This document shows, one piece after another, positions 50,941 to 58,948 of a stretch of DNA of 64,000 nucleotides. The translations under genes were made by a program, and so were the position numbers. Origin of the DNA: JAJDXW01 sp965202895. GTDB taxonomy: Bacteria; Pseudomonadota; Gammaproteobacteria; HK1. The stretch is taken from positions 2,356,001 through 2,420,000 of the forward strand of contig OZ241901.1 in NCBI GenBank assembly GCA_965202895.1, written 5' to 3'. The stretch's first letter is position 1. Every line of letters starts with the position of its first letter. The notes beneath the pieces were generated by a model, which had not been told where the DNA came from, searched no databases, and was given only the letters and a program-made list of their open reading frames with translations.

Positions 50941-51372
50941 CGGGGCAGGGGGGAGAGGGCGCGGCGAGGGGCGACCGGGAGTTGCCGGTCGACGGCGGAG
51001 CGGCGCCCGGCGCGCGGCTTGGCGCCGGGACCATTTCACGCTGGCCGACTCGCGGCCGGACGTCGGTGCCCATCGCCCGTCCTGGGAACGGACGTTGTGG
51101 AAACGGCGCGTCCTGGGAACGCGGGCGTCCCGCCCGCATCGATCGGCGGTGGCCTTGCCGTCCCATTTGCGGGCGGGACGCCCGCGTCCGGAGGACGCGC
51201 CTTTCCCACAACGTCCGTGTCAGGCGCGGTTCCGGTTCGACCGGACCGGGGTCGCCCGCTCGAACCGATTCCGCAGCGTGAAACGACCCCGGCGCGGCGC
51301 GGGGCGCGGCGCGGGGTTGATCCGCCGGCGGTAACCGCATCTAATCCTCCCATCACGAAGGGATGGAGCAGC
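50941..51372. other. 432 bp between livF and the sugar ABC ATPase
   Basis: Gene-free. Most of it is copy E of the TTCACGCTG-ended element (51035-51282). The 90 bases after it include CTAATCCTCCCATCACGAAGGG and lead to the ATPase start; GGATGGAG at 51361 could be its ribosome site. Confidence 0.5.
51035..51282 (+). repeat. TTCACGCTG-ended palindromic element, copy E
   Basis: A 248 bp copy in the same direction as copy A, and the cleanest. It begins TTCACGCTGGCCGACTCGCGG and ends TTCCGCAGCGTGAA. In the centre GCGGGCGTCCCGCCCGC and, 50 bases on, GCGGGCGGGACGCCCGC form an exact 17 bp inverted pair, with CATCGATCGGCGGTGGC in the loop. It lies between the Liv genes and the second ABC operon. Confidence 0.8.
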
Positions 51373-52149
51373 GTGCCGGAAGGCGGCCCCCAAGCGACCT
51401 CGGCCGCGGTGTTGCGGGTCGTCGGTCTCAGCAAGAGCTACGGCGGCCTCAAGGCCGTGGACGACGTGACCTTCGACGTCCGGGAGGGGGAGATCCTCGC
51501 CCTCGTCGGCGACAACGGCGCCGGCAAGTCGACCCTCGTCAAGGCCCTCGCCGGGGCGCAGCCGCCCGACGGCGGCCGCATCGAGATCGACGGGGCGCCG
51601 CGCCAGCTCAACGCTCCCCGCGACGCCGACGCGGCCGGCATCGGATGCCTGCACCAGGGCCTCGGGCTCGTCGATACCCTCAACGTGCCGGAGAACGTCT
51701 TCCTGGGCCGGGAGCTGCGGACCAGGCGGTTCGGCCTCGTCCCCGAGCTCGATCACGGGCGGATGCGCGAGCGCACCATCGACCTGCTCGCGCGGTTCGG
51801 CGTCGACCTGCCCCGGCTCAACGAGCCCGTCGTGAAGCTCTCCGGCGGCCAGCGCCAGACGATCGCGATCAGCCGGCTGCTCCTGAAGGAGGTCCGACTC
51901 GTCATCATGGACGAGCCGATGGCCGCGCTGGGGGTCGAGGAAGGCCGCCGCGTCCTCGATCTCGTCCGGACCATGCGCGAGCGGGGCGTGAGCGTGATCG
52001 TCATCAGCCACAACCTGGAGCACGTCTTCCAGCTCGCCGACCGTATCGCGGTCATGAAGAACGGCCGCCTCATCGACGTGGTCGAGACCGCGGCGACCAC
52101 GCGCGACGAGGTGGTCCGGCTGATCACCTTCGGCCGGACGCACCACTGA
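51373..52149 (+). CDS. sugar ABC transporter ATP-binding protein, single-domain type
   Basis: A 258-residue ATPase of the ribose/fructose/xylose (FrcA-like) class, which unlike RbsA has one nucleotide-binding domain. Walker A is GDNGAGKSTLVKAL, Q-loop GIGCLHQGLGLV, signature KLSGGQRQTIAISR, Walker B LVIMDEPMAALG, and the switch His in VIVISHNLEHVFQ. The GTG at 51373 has GGATGGAG about eight bases upstream. It heads an operon with permease and solute-binding protein (stop-to-start 32 bases, then overlapping). With the alcohol dehydrogenase downstream it points to uptake of a pentose or polyol. Confidence 0.9.
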   Translation: MPEGGPQATSAAVLRVVGLSKSYGGLKAVDDVTFDVREGEILALVGDNGAGKSTLVKALAGAQPPDGGRIEIDGAPRQLNAPRDADAAGIGCLHQGLGLVDTLNVPENVFLGRELRTRRFGLVPELDHGRMRERTIDLLARFGVDLPRLNEPVVKLSGGQRQTIAISRLLLKEVRLVIMDEPMAALGVEEGRRVLDLVRTMRERGVSVIVISHNLEHVFQLADRIAVMKNGRLIDVVETAATTRDEVVRLITFGRTHH

Positions 52150-52181
52150 CCCGCGGGCCGGGGACGGGAGCCGGGACGAGC

Positions 52182-53246
52182 ATGGCGAACGGAGGCATTG
52201 CGAGCGGGAGCCTCGCCGGCGCGAACGCGGCCGGCCACGCGGACCGCCGCTGGGCATTCGAGGGGCTGGGGCTCACGCTCGTCATCGTGGCGCTCGCGAT
52301 CCTGTTCACCGCGATCAACCCCCGCTTCGCCTCGCTCACCAACTTCGTCAACATCCTGACCCAGGCGTCGTTCATCATCGTCATGGCGGCCGGCATGACG
52401 TTCGTGATCACGAGCGCCGGGATCGACCTCTCCGTCGGCTCCGCCGCCGCGCTCGTCACGGTGGTCGCGTTCGGTCTCATCAAGGGCGGGATGGACCCGG
52501 CGCTCGGGGTCCTGGTGATGTTCGCGCTCGGCGCCTTCCTCGGAGGCCTGACGGGGGTGCTGATCGCCGTCGTCAGGATCCCGCCGTTCATCGCCACCCT
52601 GGGGATGATGGCCGCCCTGCGCGGCCTCGCCCTCGTACATTCGGCGGGCGAGATGCATTTCGGCCTGCCGGCCTCCCTCACCTGGATCGGCCAGGGCTCG
52701 ATCGCGGGGGTCCCGGCGCCGGTGATCATCTCCCTTCTCTTCGCCGCCCTCGCCGCCCGCCTCTTCAACCACACCCGGTTCGGCCTCCACGTGCGGGCCG
52801 TCGGCGGCAACCGCGAGGCCGCCCGCCTCGCCGGGGTGCCGGTGAACCGGGTCGAGGTCATGGTCTACGTGCTGATGGGGCTCGCCACCGCGCTCGGCGG
52901 CCTCATCATGATGACCCGGATCGATTCGACCCAGGCCACGATCGGCACGGCCATGGAGATCCACGTGATCTCCGCCGTCATCATCGGCGGCACCAGCCTG
53001 TTCGGGGGCCGCGGCACGATCTACGGCGCCGTCATGGGGGCGCTTCTCCTGTCCATGATGACCAACGCCCTCGTCATCGCGGGGGTGGATTACTTCTGGC
53101 AGCTCGTGGCGATGGGGTCCATCGTGCTGATCGCGGTCGCCATCGGCAATCTTCGCGAACGCCGCGTACCGGTGCTCGCATTCCTGCTGCGCCGCGAGTC
53201 CGCGGGCAGCGCCACCGACCACCAGGGGAGGAACCCACCATGCTGA
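52182..53246 (+). CDS. sugar ABC transporter permease, RbsC/FrcC-like
   Basis: A 354-residue membrane protein with about ten predicted spanning segments, belonging to the BPD_transp_2 (RbsC) family. Characteristic stretches are NPRFASLTNFVNILTQAS, GMTFVITSAGIDLSVGSAAAL, IPPFIATLGMMAALRGLAL, NREAARLAGVPVNRV and IGGTSLFGGRGTIYGAVMGAL. It forms the channel for the ATPase upstream. Its last six bases overlap the start of the binding protein gene (TGCTGA inside the ATG GAG context), so the two are coupled. Confidence 0.92.
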   Translation: MANGGIASGSLAGANAAGHADRRWAFEGLGLTLVIVALAILFTAINPRFASLTNFVNILTQASFIIVMAAGMTFVITSAGIDLSVGSAAALVTVVAFGLIKGGMDPALGVLVMFALGAFLGGLTGVLIAVVRIPPFIATLGMMAALRGLALVHSAGEMHFGLPASLTWIGQGSIAGVPAPVIISLLFAALAARLFNHTRFGLHVRAVGGNREAARLAGVPVNRVEVMVYVLMGLATALGGLIMMTRIDSTQATIGTAMEIHVISAVIIGGTSLFGGRGTIYGAVMGALLLSMMTNALVIAGVDYFWQLVAMGSIVLIAVAIGNLRERRVPVLAFLLRRESAGSATDHQGRNPPC

Positions 53247-54223
53247 GCCGACGCCTGTTCATCGCCGCGGCCGCGCTCGCGGCCATTACCGCGGGAGCGC
53301 CCGCGGCGCCCGCGGAGCCGATGCGGATCGCCTACCTGTCGCCCTCCTTCGACGTCTCGGATGCCTGGGAGCGGGTCTTCTGGTCGATACAGGGGCGGCT
53401 CGACGAGCTCGGCGTCGAGTACGAGATCCAGGCCCTCGCGGTCTCCAGCCACGTGGACCACGCGGGCCAGCTCGCCCAGGTCGAATCGGTCATCGCGCGC
53501 GGGGTGGACTACGTGTTCCTCGGCCCGACCGAGTACGAGGCGGCGATCCCGGCGCTGCGCAAGCTCAAGCAGGCCGGCATCCCGACGGTCGTCTACAACT
53601 TCACCACGCCGCACGAGGACGAGACCGCGCGGGCCATGAGCTACATCGCCTTCGCCCATTACCCGGGCGGGGTGAAGTCGGGCGAGTGGGCGGTCGAGCA
53701 CCTGGGCGGGAAGGGCAAGGTCATCATCCTCCAGGGCGCTCCCGGCGTCGCGAGCGACGACCGCCGCGACGGGTTTCTCAGCGTCGTCGAGAAGCATCCC
53801 GACATCGAGGTGGTCCTCGGTCCCTTCACCGACTTCGACCGCAGCAAGGCGTTCGACGCGGCCCAGAACATGCTGGCCGTCCACGACGACGTGGACCTCA
53901 TCTACGGGGTATCCACCGCGGTCGGGCTCGGCGCCGCCCAGGTCGTGAGGCAGATGGGCAAGTCCGACGAGATCGCGACCATGGGGTTCGGAGGCACCGG
54001 CGACGAGATCACCGCCATGAAGGAAGGCTGGCTGACCGCCTCGGTGATGCGCCCGATCGACGACAGCGGGGTTGCGGTCGCCGACGCCTTCGTCGCCCAC
54101 CGCAAGGGCGAGGAGGTCGCGCTGGTGTGGGGCGGCTCCTTCGTCATGGTCGACAAGGACTCCGACGCCGAGGCGCTCGTCGAGTACGCGAACCGGTACT
54201 CGCGGCCGAAGATGGGCCGCTGA
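53240..54223 (+). CDS. sugar ABC transporter substrate-binding protein
   Basis: A 327-residue periplasmic binding protein of the Peripla_BP_4 (ribose-binding-like) family. A signal peptide (RRLFIAAAALAAITAGAPA) comes first, then PMRIAYLSPSFDVSDAW, GVDYVFLGPTEYEAAIPAL, GIPTVVYNFTTPH, GKVIILQGAPGVASDDRRDGF and TMGFGGTGDEITAM, in the order of the two-lobe fold. The Arg and Asp residues of SDDRRDGF are where ribose-type sugars are usually held. GGGGAGG lies eight bases before the ATG. It completes the transporter. Confidence 0.9.
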   Translation: MLSRRLFIAAAALAAITAGAPAAPAEPMRIAYLSPSFDVSDAWERVFWSIQGRLDELGVEYEIQALAVSSHVDHAGQLAQVESVIARGVDYVFLGPTEYEAAIPALRKLKQAGIPTVVYNFTTPHEDETARAMSYIAFAHYPGGVKSGEWAVEHLGGKGKVIILQGAPGVASDDRRDGFLSVVEKHPDIEVVLGPFTDFDRSKAFDAAQNMLAVHDDVDLIYGVSTAVGLGAAQVVRQMGKSDEIATMGFGGTGDEITAMKEGWLTASVMRPIDDSGVAVADAFVAHRKGEEVALVWGGSFVMVDKDSDAEALVEYANRYSRPKMGR

Positions 54224-54382
54224 CGGCGGGCCGCCGGCAGCCGGGCCCGCGATCCGGGACCGTCCGGACCGTTTGGGCCGGCGGGCTCGGCGGCCGGCGC
54301 CGGCGGATCGGTCGTACAGGGGGGGACGCGCCGCCCGCCGTACCGCCGGGCGGCGCTCATCCACCGGAAAGGGGAGGAAGGG

Positions 54383-55426
54383 ATGGAGGCACTGGTCCTC
54401 GAACGCAAGGACGAGCTCTCCTTGCGGCCCATCGATCTCGACGAGGCGCTGGGACCGCGCGACGTGCGCATCGCCCTGCGAAGGGTCGGGGTCTGCGGGA
54501 GCGACGTCCACTACTACGTCCACGGCGGGATCGGCCCCTTCATCGTCCGGGAGCCCATGATCCTCGGCCATGAAGCGTCGGGCGAGGTGGTCGAGACGGG
54601 GTCGGCGGTCACCTCCCTCGCGGTCGGCGACCGCGTCTGCATGGAGCCCGGCATTCCCGATCCCGACAGCCGGCCGACCCGCCTCGGGAGGTACAACCTC
54701 GACCCCGCCGTCCGCTTCTGGGCCACGCCGCCGGTGCACGGGGTGCTGCGCCCGACCGTCGTGCACCCCGCCGACTTCACCTTCAAGCTTCCCGACAACG
54801 TATCGTACGGGGCGGGCGCCATGGTCGAGCCCCTTGCGACCGGGGTCCATGCCGCGACCAGGGCGGAGATCCGGCCGGGTGAGGTCGCGCTGGTCATCGG
54901 CGCGGGCACGATCGGCATGGTGACGGTGCTCGCGGCCCTCGCCGCCGGGTGCAGCCGGGTGATCGTGAGCGACGTGCAGGAGCAGAAGCTCGACCTCGCC
55001 GCCCGGTTCGGCGCCGTCACCCCGGTGAACGTGCGCCGCGAGCGCCTGGCCGGGGTCGTCGGCCGCGAGACCGGCGGGTGGGGCGCGGACGTGGTCTTCG
55101 AGGCGTCGGGGAACGAGCGGGTCGCGGCCGAGGTATTCGGCCACGTGTGCCCCGGCGGCCGGGTCGTCTTCATCGGGATGCCCGGCGCGCCCGTCGCCTA
55201 CGACGTGCTCGCGGCGCAGATCAAGGAGGCGCGGGTCGAGCACATATTCCGTTACGCGCACATCTACCCGCGCGCGGTCGCGATGCTCGCGTCCGGCCAG
55301 ATCGACGTGAGCCCGCTCATCACCGATACCTACGCCTTCAGCGACGGCATCGAGGCATTCGACCACGCACGAAGCGCGCCGCCGGGCACGGTCAAGGTGC
55401 AGATCGAGATGCCGGGCGGCGCGTAG
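54383..55426 (+). CDS. zinc-dependent xylitol/sorbitol dehydrogenase-like protein
   Basis: A 347-residue medium-chain dehydrogenase. Catalytic zinc ligands are visible in VGVCGSDVHYY and MILGHEASGEVVE; the NAD site is LVIGAGTIGMVTVLAAL. Where most polyol dehydrogenases have four structural-zinc cysteines, this one reads EPGIPDPDSRPTRLGRYNLDP, without cysteine, as bacterial xylitol dehydrogenases do. RFWATPPVHGVLRPTVVHPADFTFKLPDN is typical of that group. With the ABC transporter just upstream (160 bp) it suggests oxidation of a polyol such as xylitol or sorbitol to a ketose. GGGGAGG precedes the ATG. Confidence 0.88.
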   Translation: MEALVLERKDELSLRPIDLDEALGPRDVRIALRRVGVCGSDVHYYVHGGIGPFIVREPMILGHEASGEVVETGSAVTSLAVGDRVCMEPGIPDPDSRPTRLGRYNLDPAVRFWATPPVHGVLRPTVVHPADFTFKLPDNVSYGAGAMVEPLATGVHAATRAEIRPGEVALVIGAGTIGMVTVLAALAAGCSRVIVSDVQEQKLDLAARFGAVTPVNVRRERLAGVVGRETGGWGADVVFEASGNERVAAEVFGHVCPGGRVVFIGMPGAPVAYDVLAAQIKEARVEHIFRYAHIYPRAVAMLASGQIDVSPLITDTYAFSDGIEAFDHARSAPPGTVKVQIEMPGGA

Positions 55427-55884
55427 CCCGGCAGGATCGCATCGGGGGCCGCATCGCCGCCATCCCGGCGAGCGGCCGTCACGGGGTCGTTCCGCGCCGC
55501 ATCGGGACACGCGCGCCGGATGGGTCTTTCGGATGATACCGGCCCGAAAGTCCGAATTCGACGATTCATGCGATGCGGATCGGGACGCCGCGGCGGCCCC
55601 CGGGCCGGACACCGGCAGAATGAAACGGCCCCGGCGGCCGTCGGGCCTCTTCGCGGCCACCGCGCGCGGGGAGGCCCCCTCGACGGGGCGTGCTTCACCG
55701 TCTCCCGGTCCGCGGTTTACGCGGGCCGCCGGGCCGCTGGAGCGGCTTGCGGCTTCGCGGCCGGCATCGACCACCAACCCCTCGGCCCGCCGCGAGAGAG
55801 CGCCTCTTCCCCTCCCTTCCGCCCGGAGACCCGCCCGGCTACACTTCGCGGTGCGGCGGTGCGGATTTGGAAAGGAGGCTCGAG
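55427..55884. other. 458 bp without a gene
   Basis: Between the dehydrogenase and the Uma2-like gene I see no coding sequence. It holds a short dispersed repeat copy at 55551-55626. The last 25 bases contain the excellent AAAGGAGG ribosome site of the next gene. Confidence 0.5.
55551..55626 (+). repeat. short dispersed repeat, copy 3
   Basis: TTCGACGATTCATGCGATGC, then GGATCGGGACGCCGCGGCGG and a GGCCCCCGGGCCGGACACCGG block, ending AGAATGAAAC. The same block order is found at 6950-7036 and, for the left half, at 38871-38931. Confidence 0.6.
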
Positions 55885-56943
55885 ATGCGGACCGACGACC
55901 CCTCGGCGGCGGCGGATCTCCGCCCGCAACCCCGACCCCCGGAGCCCGCGCAATCCCGGCGTGCGGGGAAGGCGCGGACGCCGAGGTTTCCCGGCTGCCG
56001 GCCGATACCCCTCCGGCGCGGCGACCTCGACACCGGCGACCGGCGGTTCGAGTATTGGGACGGCGACACCGAAACCGCCTGGATCATGCGCGACCCGACC
56101 GGCATCGGGCACGAGCAACCCTCGCAGCGCCTCGCCTCGCTGTGCGCCTCCATCGGCGCGGCGCGGGGCGCTCCCATCGAATGCTTCGGCTCGTTCGACC
56201 TCGAGCTCCGCGACGAACGGAACGAGCGGCGCAGGATCCTGCAGGCCGACCAGTCGGTGTACCTGTATCCGGGGCGGGCGCGGCTGCCGGACCGAGGGGG
56301 GTTGGTGGTGGGGGAGCACGACTACCCGGACGTGGTGGTGGAGGTGGACGACACCACGGACGTGCGCCGGGGCAAGCTCGGGCTGTACGAGGCGTGGGGG
56401 TTTCCGGAGCTGTGGGTGGAGGTGCCGGATCGTTACTCGCCGAGCCGCCGGGCCGGCCTGCGTCCGGGGTTGACGATCCATCTGCTGGAGGGTGGAGCGT
56501 ATCGTCCGGCTCCGGCGAGCCGCGCGTTTCCGGCATGGACGGCGGAGGAGATCCACCGGGCGATGAACGAGGCGTCGTTGTCGGTGTCGACCAGTGAGGT
56601 CCTCGTCCGGACAGGCCGCGCGCTGGGCGTGCGCGACGGGACCGGCCCCGACGACGCGCCCTGGCTCCGCATCGAGCGGCAGGAGGCGCGCGTCGAAGGC
56701 TATGCCCGGGGGCGTGCGGAGGGGCGCACCGAAGGGTATGCCCGGGGGCGCGCGGAAGGGCGCACCGAGCTCATGGACGAGCTCATCCGGAGGATCCTGG
56801 CGTCGCGGGGTCTTTCCGGGGCGGGGTTTCCGTTCGAGGCGCGGGAGTGGCCGGGGGTGTCCGACGAAGAGATCCTCGACGCCCTGCTGCACTGCGAGGA
56901 CGAATCGGATTTCCGGGCCCGGCTGCAAGACGGAGGCCGCTGA
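55885..56943 (+). CDS. Uma2-family (DUF820) putative nuclease with tandem-repeat tail
   Basis: A 352-residue protein. The Uma2/DUF820 PD-(D/E)xK fold shows in VGEHDYPDVVVEVDDTTDVRRGKLGLYEAWGFPELWVEVPD, where the Asp, Glu-Val and Lys line the nuclease-like site. Most Uma2 proteins are about 190 residues; here the C-terminal 130 residues carry two copies of EGYARGRAEGRT (36 bp tandem repeat, 56695-56766) and a leucine-rich end, an arrangement known from Rpn/Uma2-type proteins. AAAGGAGG sits seven bases before the ATG. Function in the cell is unproven; genomes often hold many copies. Confidence 0.83.
   Translation: MRTDDPSAAADLRPQPRPPEPAQSRRAGKARTPRFPGCRPIPLRRGDLDTGDRRFEYWDGDTETAWIMRDPTGIGHEQPSQRLASLCASIGAARGAPIECFGSFDLELRDERNERRRILQADQSVYLYPGRARLPDRGGLVVGEHDYPDVVVEVDDTTDVRRGKLGLYEAWGFPELWVEVPDRYSPSRRAGLRPGLTIHLLEGGAYRPAPASRAFPAWTAEEIHRAMNEASLSVSTSEVLVRTGRALGVRDGTGPDDAPWLRIERQEARVEGYARGRAEGRTEGYARGRAEGRTELMDELIRRILASRGLSGAGFPFEAREWPGVSDEEILDALLHCEDESDFRARLQDGGR
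56695..56766 (+). repeat. two tandem 36 bp units in the Uma2-like gene
   Basis: Two near-identical 36 bp units code for EGYARGRAEGRT twice. They differ at a few mostly synonymous third positions and keep the frame. Confidence 0.85.
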
Positions 56944-57006
56944 GGGAGCGGGCGGACGGGCCGCTTCACCTCCCAAGGGCGGTCTCACTGACCATGTACG
57001 CCGGCA

Positions 57007-57981
57007 TTATGCTACTCGCCAAACCCGGCGACATCGCCTGATCTGGCCACGTGGCGGGTTTACTCGACCGTCTCTTTTTTCCTTTCTGGTCAGCCTTATT
57101 CCAACATTACCACTCTCCCAAGCGTTTCTTGCCAACGCGTTCATCCACAGCATCTCCTCCCGCCCAAGCCGATCCCCGTTCGTCGTTTGAGTCACCGCGT
57201 CCAGTTTGACTCTGTACCACCCTCCTCTTTTTTCCAGCAACTCCGTATACGCCCTGGAATTATAGCCACTGATCATAATCATGCACCTGCAGAGGAGCGC
57301 TTGGCTAAGAAGTCGCTGGTGGAAATCTCGGTCTCCGGCCTCAATTCTATACCCGGCTCCTCTGTCAGCCAAATATGGAGGATCGATGTAAATCAGTGTA
57401 GCTGGTTTGTTCGAATATTCCTCCAGCAGCTCGATTCCATCCCGATTCTCTACCCGGACATCTCGCAGTCGACGTATTATAGCTTCCAATTTTTCAGGAT
57501 AGTTATGCCATCTGTTGACTCGTGCTTCTCGGCCTCCCCTTGTGTAGGTATCAGAAAGTGAGAACCCTCCTCGCTTCCCCGCTACGATTCCATTCACAGA
57601 CATCATTGCTTGAACGAGAAATTTCCTCGCACGCTCCAATTCGCAGTCATCGCTGCAAGTTTGTCGCGCACGCTCCAATTCCGCTCGTGCATATGGTGTC
57701 AATTCAATCTGCTTGATCAGTTCGTCTCCGTTTTCTCTCATTTGTTGAAACACATTTACAATGTTTTCATCAAGATCATTGACAATCTCAATCATCGCTG
57801 ACTTCTTTGCCATCGTCACAGCCAAGCCACCGCCGAACAACTCCACCCAGCAGTGATGGGGCGGCATGTATTCGAGGATCCCCTTTGCAAGCCGTTGTTT
57901 GGATCCATAGTACCCGAAAGCCCCCCTGGGCAGCTTGCCCAAGTTAACAGCGTTTACATTCCTGCTTTGATCCTTAGCCAT
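57007..57981 (-). CDS. Dam-like N6-adenine DNA methyltransferase
   Basis: A 324-residue D12-class adenine methyltransferase. GAFGYYGSKQRLAKGIL is the SAM-binding start region, CWVELFGGGLAVTM follows (residues 44-57), and the catalytic DPPY is in LIYIDPPYLADRG near residue 204, with MIMISGYNSRAY. The first 40 residues include no target-recognition insert I can define, so the methylated site is unknown. It is the last gene of an AT-rich four-gene operon and overlaps the DUF3883 gene by eight bases. The C-terminal 30 residues look less conserved and run into GC-rich DNA at 57.0 kb, perhaps an insertion junction. Confidence 0.9.
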   Translation of the reverse strand: MAKDQSRNVNAVNLGKLPRGAFGYYGSKQRLAKGILEYMPPHHCWVELFGGGLAVTMAKKSAMIEIVNDLDENIVNVFQQMRENGDELIKQIELTPYARAELERARQTCSDDCELERARKFLVQAMMSVNGIVAGKRGGFSLSDTYTRGGREARVNRWHNYPEKLEAIIRRLRDVRVENRDGIELLEEYSNKPATLIYIDPPYLADRGAGYRIEAGDRDFHQRLLSQALLCRCMIMISGYNSRAYTELLEKRGGWYRVKLDAVTQTTNGDRLGREEMLWMNALARNAWESGNVGIRLTRKEKRDGRVNPPRGQIRRCRRVWRVA

Positions 57982-58948
57982 TTCGGACAGTCCTGCTCAC
58001 AGCCCATTCTCCTGTTTCGATCGTCCACTCGTCTCTGTTCTGCAACTCCTCCATTGGATTTTGGATGACTTTCATACTTGTCGCTGCTGGTTCCCCATTT
58101 ACGACAGGCACCAAGTATAGGAAGTATATGCTCCTAAAGTCACTTGCTACACGTATTTCGTTTCTTGTAAATGTGAAGGCCCAATCTCTCGGGCTTACTG
58201 CTTTGACTTCGATCATGCGAAAAATCTGCTGATGGGTTTCCTCATCTCTGCGGACACTCGCAATATCGAATCCCGCGCTTGTATTCTCCAAGGCAATATG
58301 AATGACATTTGCAGCATCGCGTTGGCCTACTGCCTCGCGCTCGTATTCAATTATTTTCAATTCTGCTGCAAGACCGATTTCTAGCTTTTCGGTGATAATT
58401 TCGTTGAGATGATCAGGAGTAACTCCGTGGGCGTAACGTGCCCTGATGAATTCCCGGTGGAACCAAGCATTAACCGCATAGGTACCAACGTCATAATCCA
58501 ATTTTATAGCTCTGGCTTCTAGGAGCATATTTCGTGCTGCGTAATGCTCTCTTCTCAACTCTTCTGTCCGAAGCGTTGCCAAGCCTTCGTTCAACCTGAA
58601 TGTCCGTAAAACTTCTCTCAATTCTCTACCATACTTCGTCGGAGACACTACACTAATTTTCGCCAAGTGTTCGAAAAAGATAGTTTCTCCCATCCCTAAA
58701 AATTTCTGCATTTCTTCCAATCCCGCAGATCGCACCACTTCTCGGCCTTCTTGTACTAGAGCCCCCAATTCTTCTAAAAAACTGAGCGTTTGTCCGAACC
58801 CACGTGCCCGTTCTCCAAACCTGCGCTCGAGCAGATCCAACTCGATTCTAGCGCTGTCCGCAACCAATGCTACAAGCACCTGGACCGACCTCAGACTGAT
58901 TCCTTCCATTGCAGATATTTTCTTCTCAATCAATGAAACCATCCTCAT
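57974..58948 (-). CDS. DUF3883 protein, putative restriction nuclease subunit
   Basis: A 324-residue protein whose C-terminal 110 residues match DUF3883, a domain with PD-(D/E)xK nuclease-like features frequent in restriction systems: ENTSAGFDIAS, then FRMIEVKAVSPRD and FTRNEIRVASDFRSIYFLYLV. The Asp, Glu-Val-Lys and the following Asn-Glu are the expected conserved positions. The N-terminal 200 residues are helical and unrecognised. The start may be ATG 58948 or 58942; both lie inside the end of the helicase gene. Its place between SNF2 helicase and methyltransferase makes it the likely DNA-cutting part. Confidence 0.8.
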   Translation of the reverse strand: MRMVSLIEKKISAMEGISLRSVQVLVALVADSARIELDLLERRFGERARGFGQTLSFLEELGALVQEGREVVRSAGLEEMQKFLGMGETIFFEHLAKISVVSPTKYGRELREVLRTFRLNEGLATLRTEELRREHYAARNMLLEARAIKLDYDVGTYAVNAWFHREFIRARYAHGVTPDHLNEIITEKLEIGLAAELKIIEYEREAVGQRDAANVIHIALENTSAGFDIASVRRDEETHQQIFRMIEVKAVSPRDWAFTFTRNEIRVASDFRSIYFLYLVPVVNGEPAATSMKVIQNPMEELQNRDEWTIETGEWAVSRTVRNG

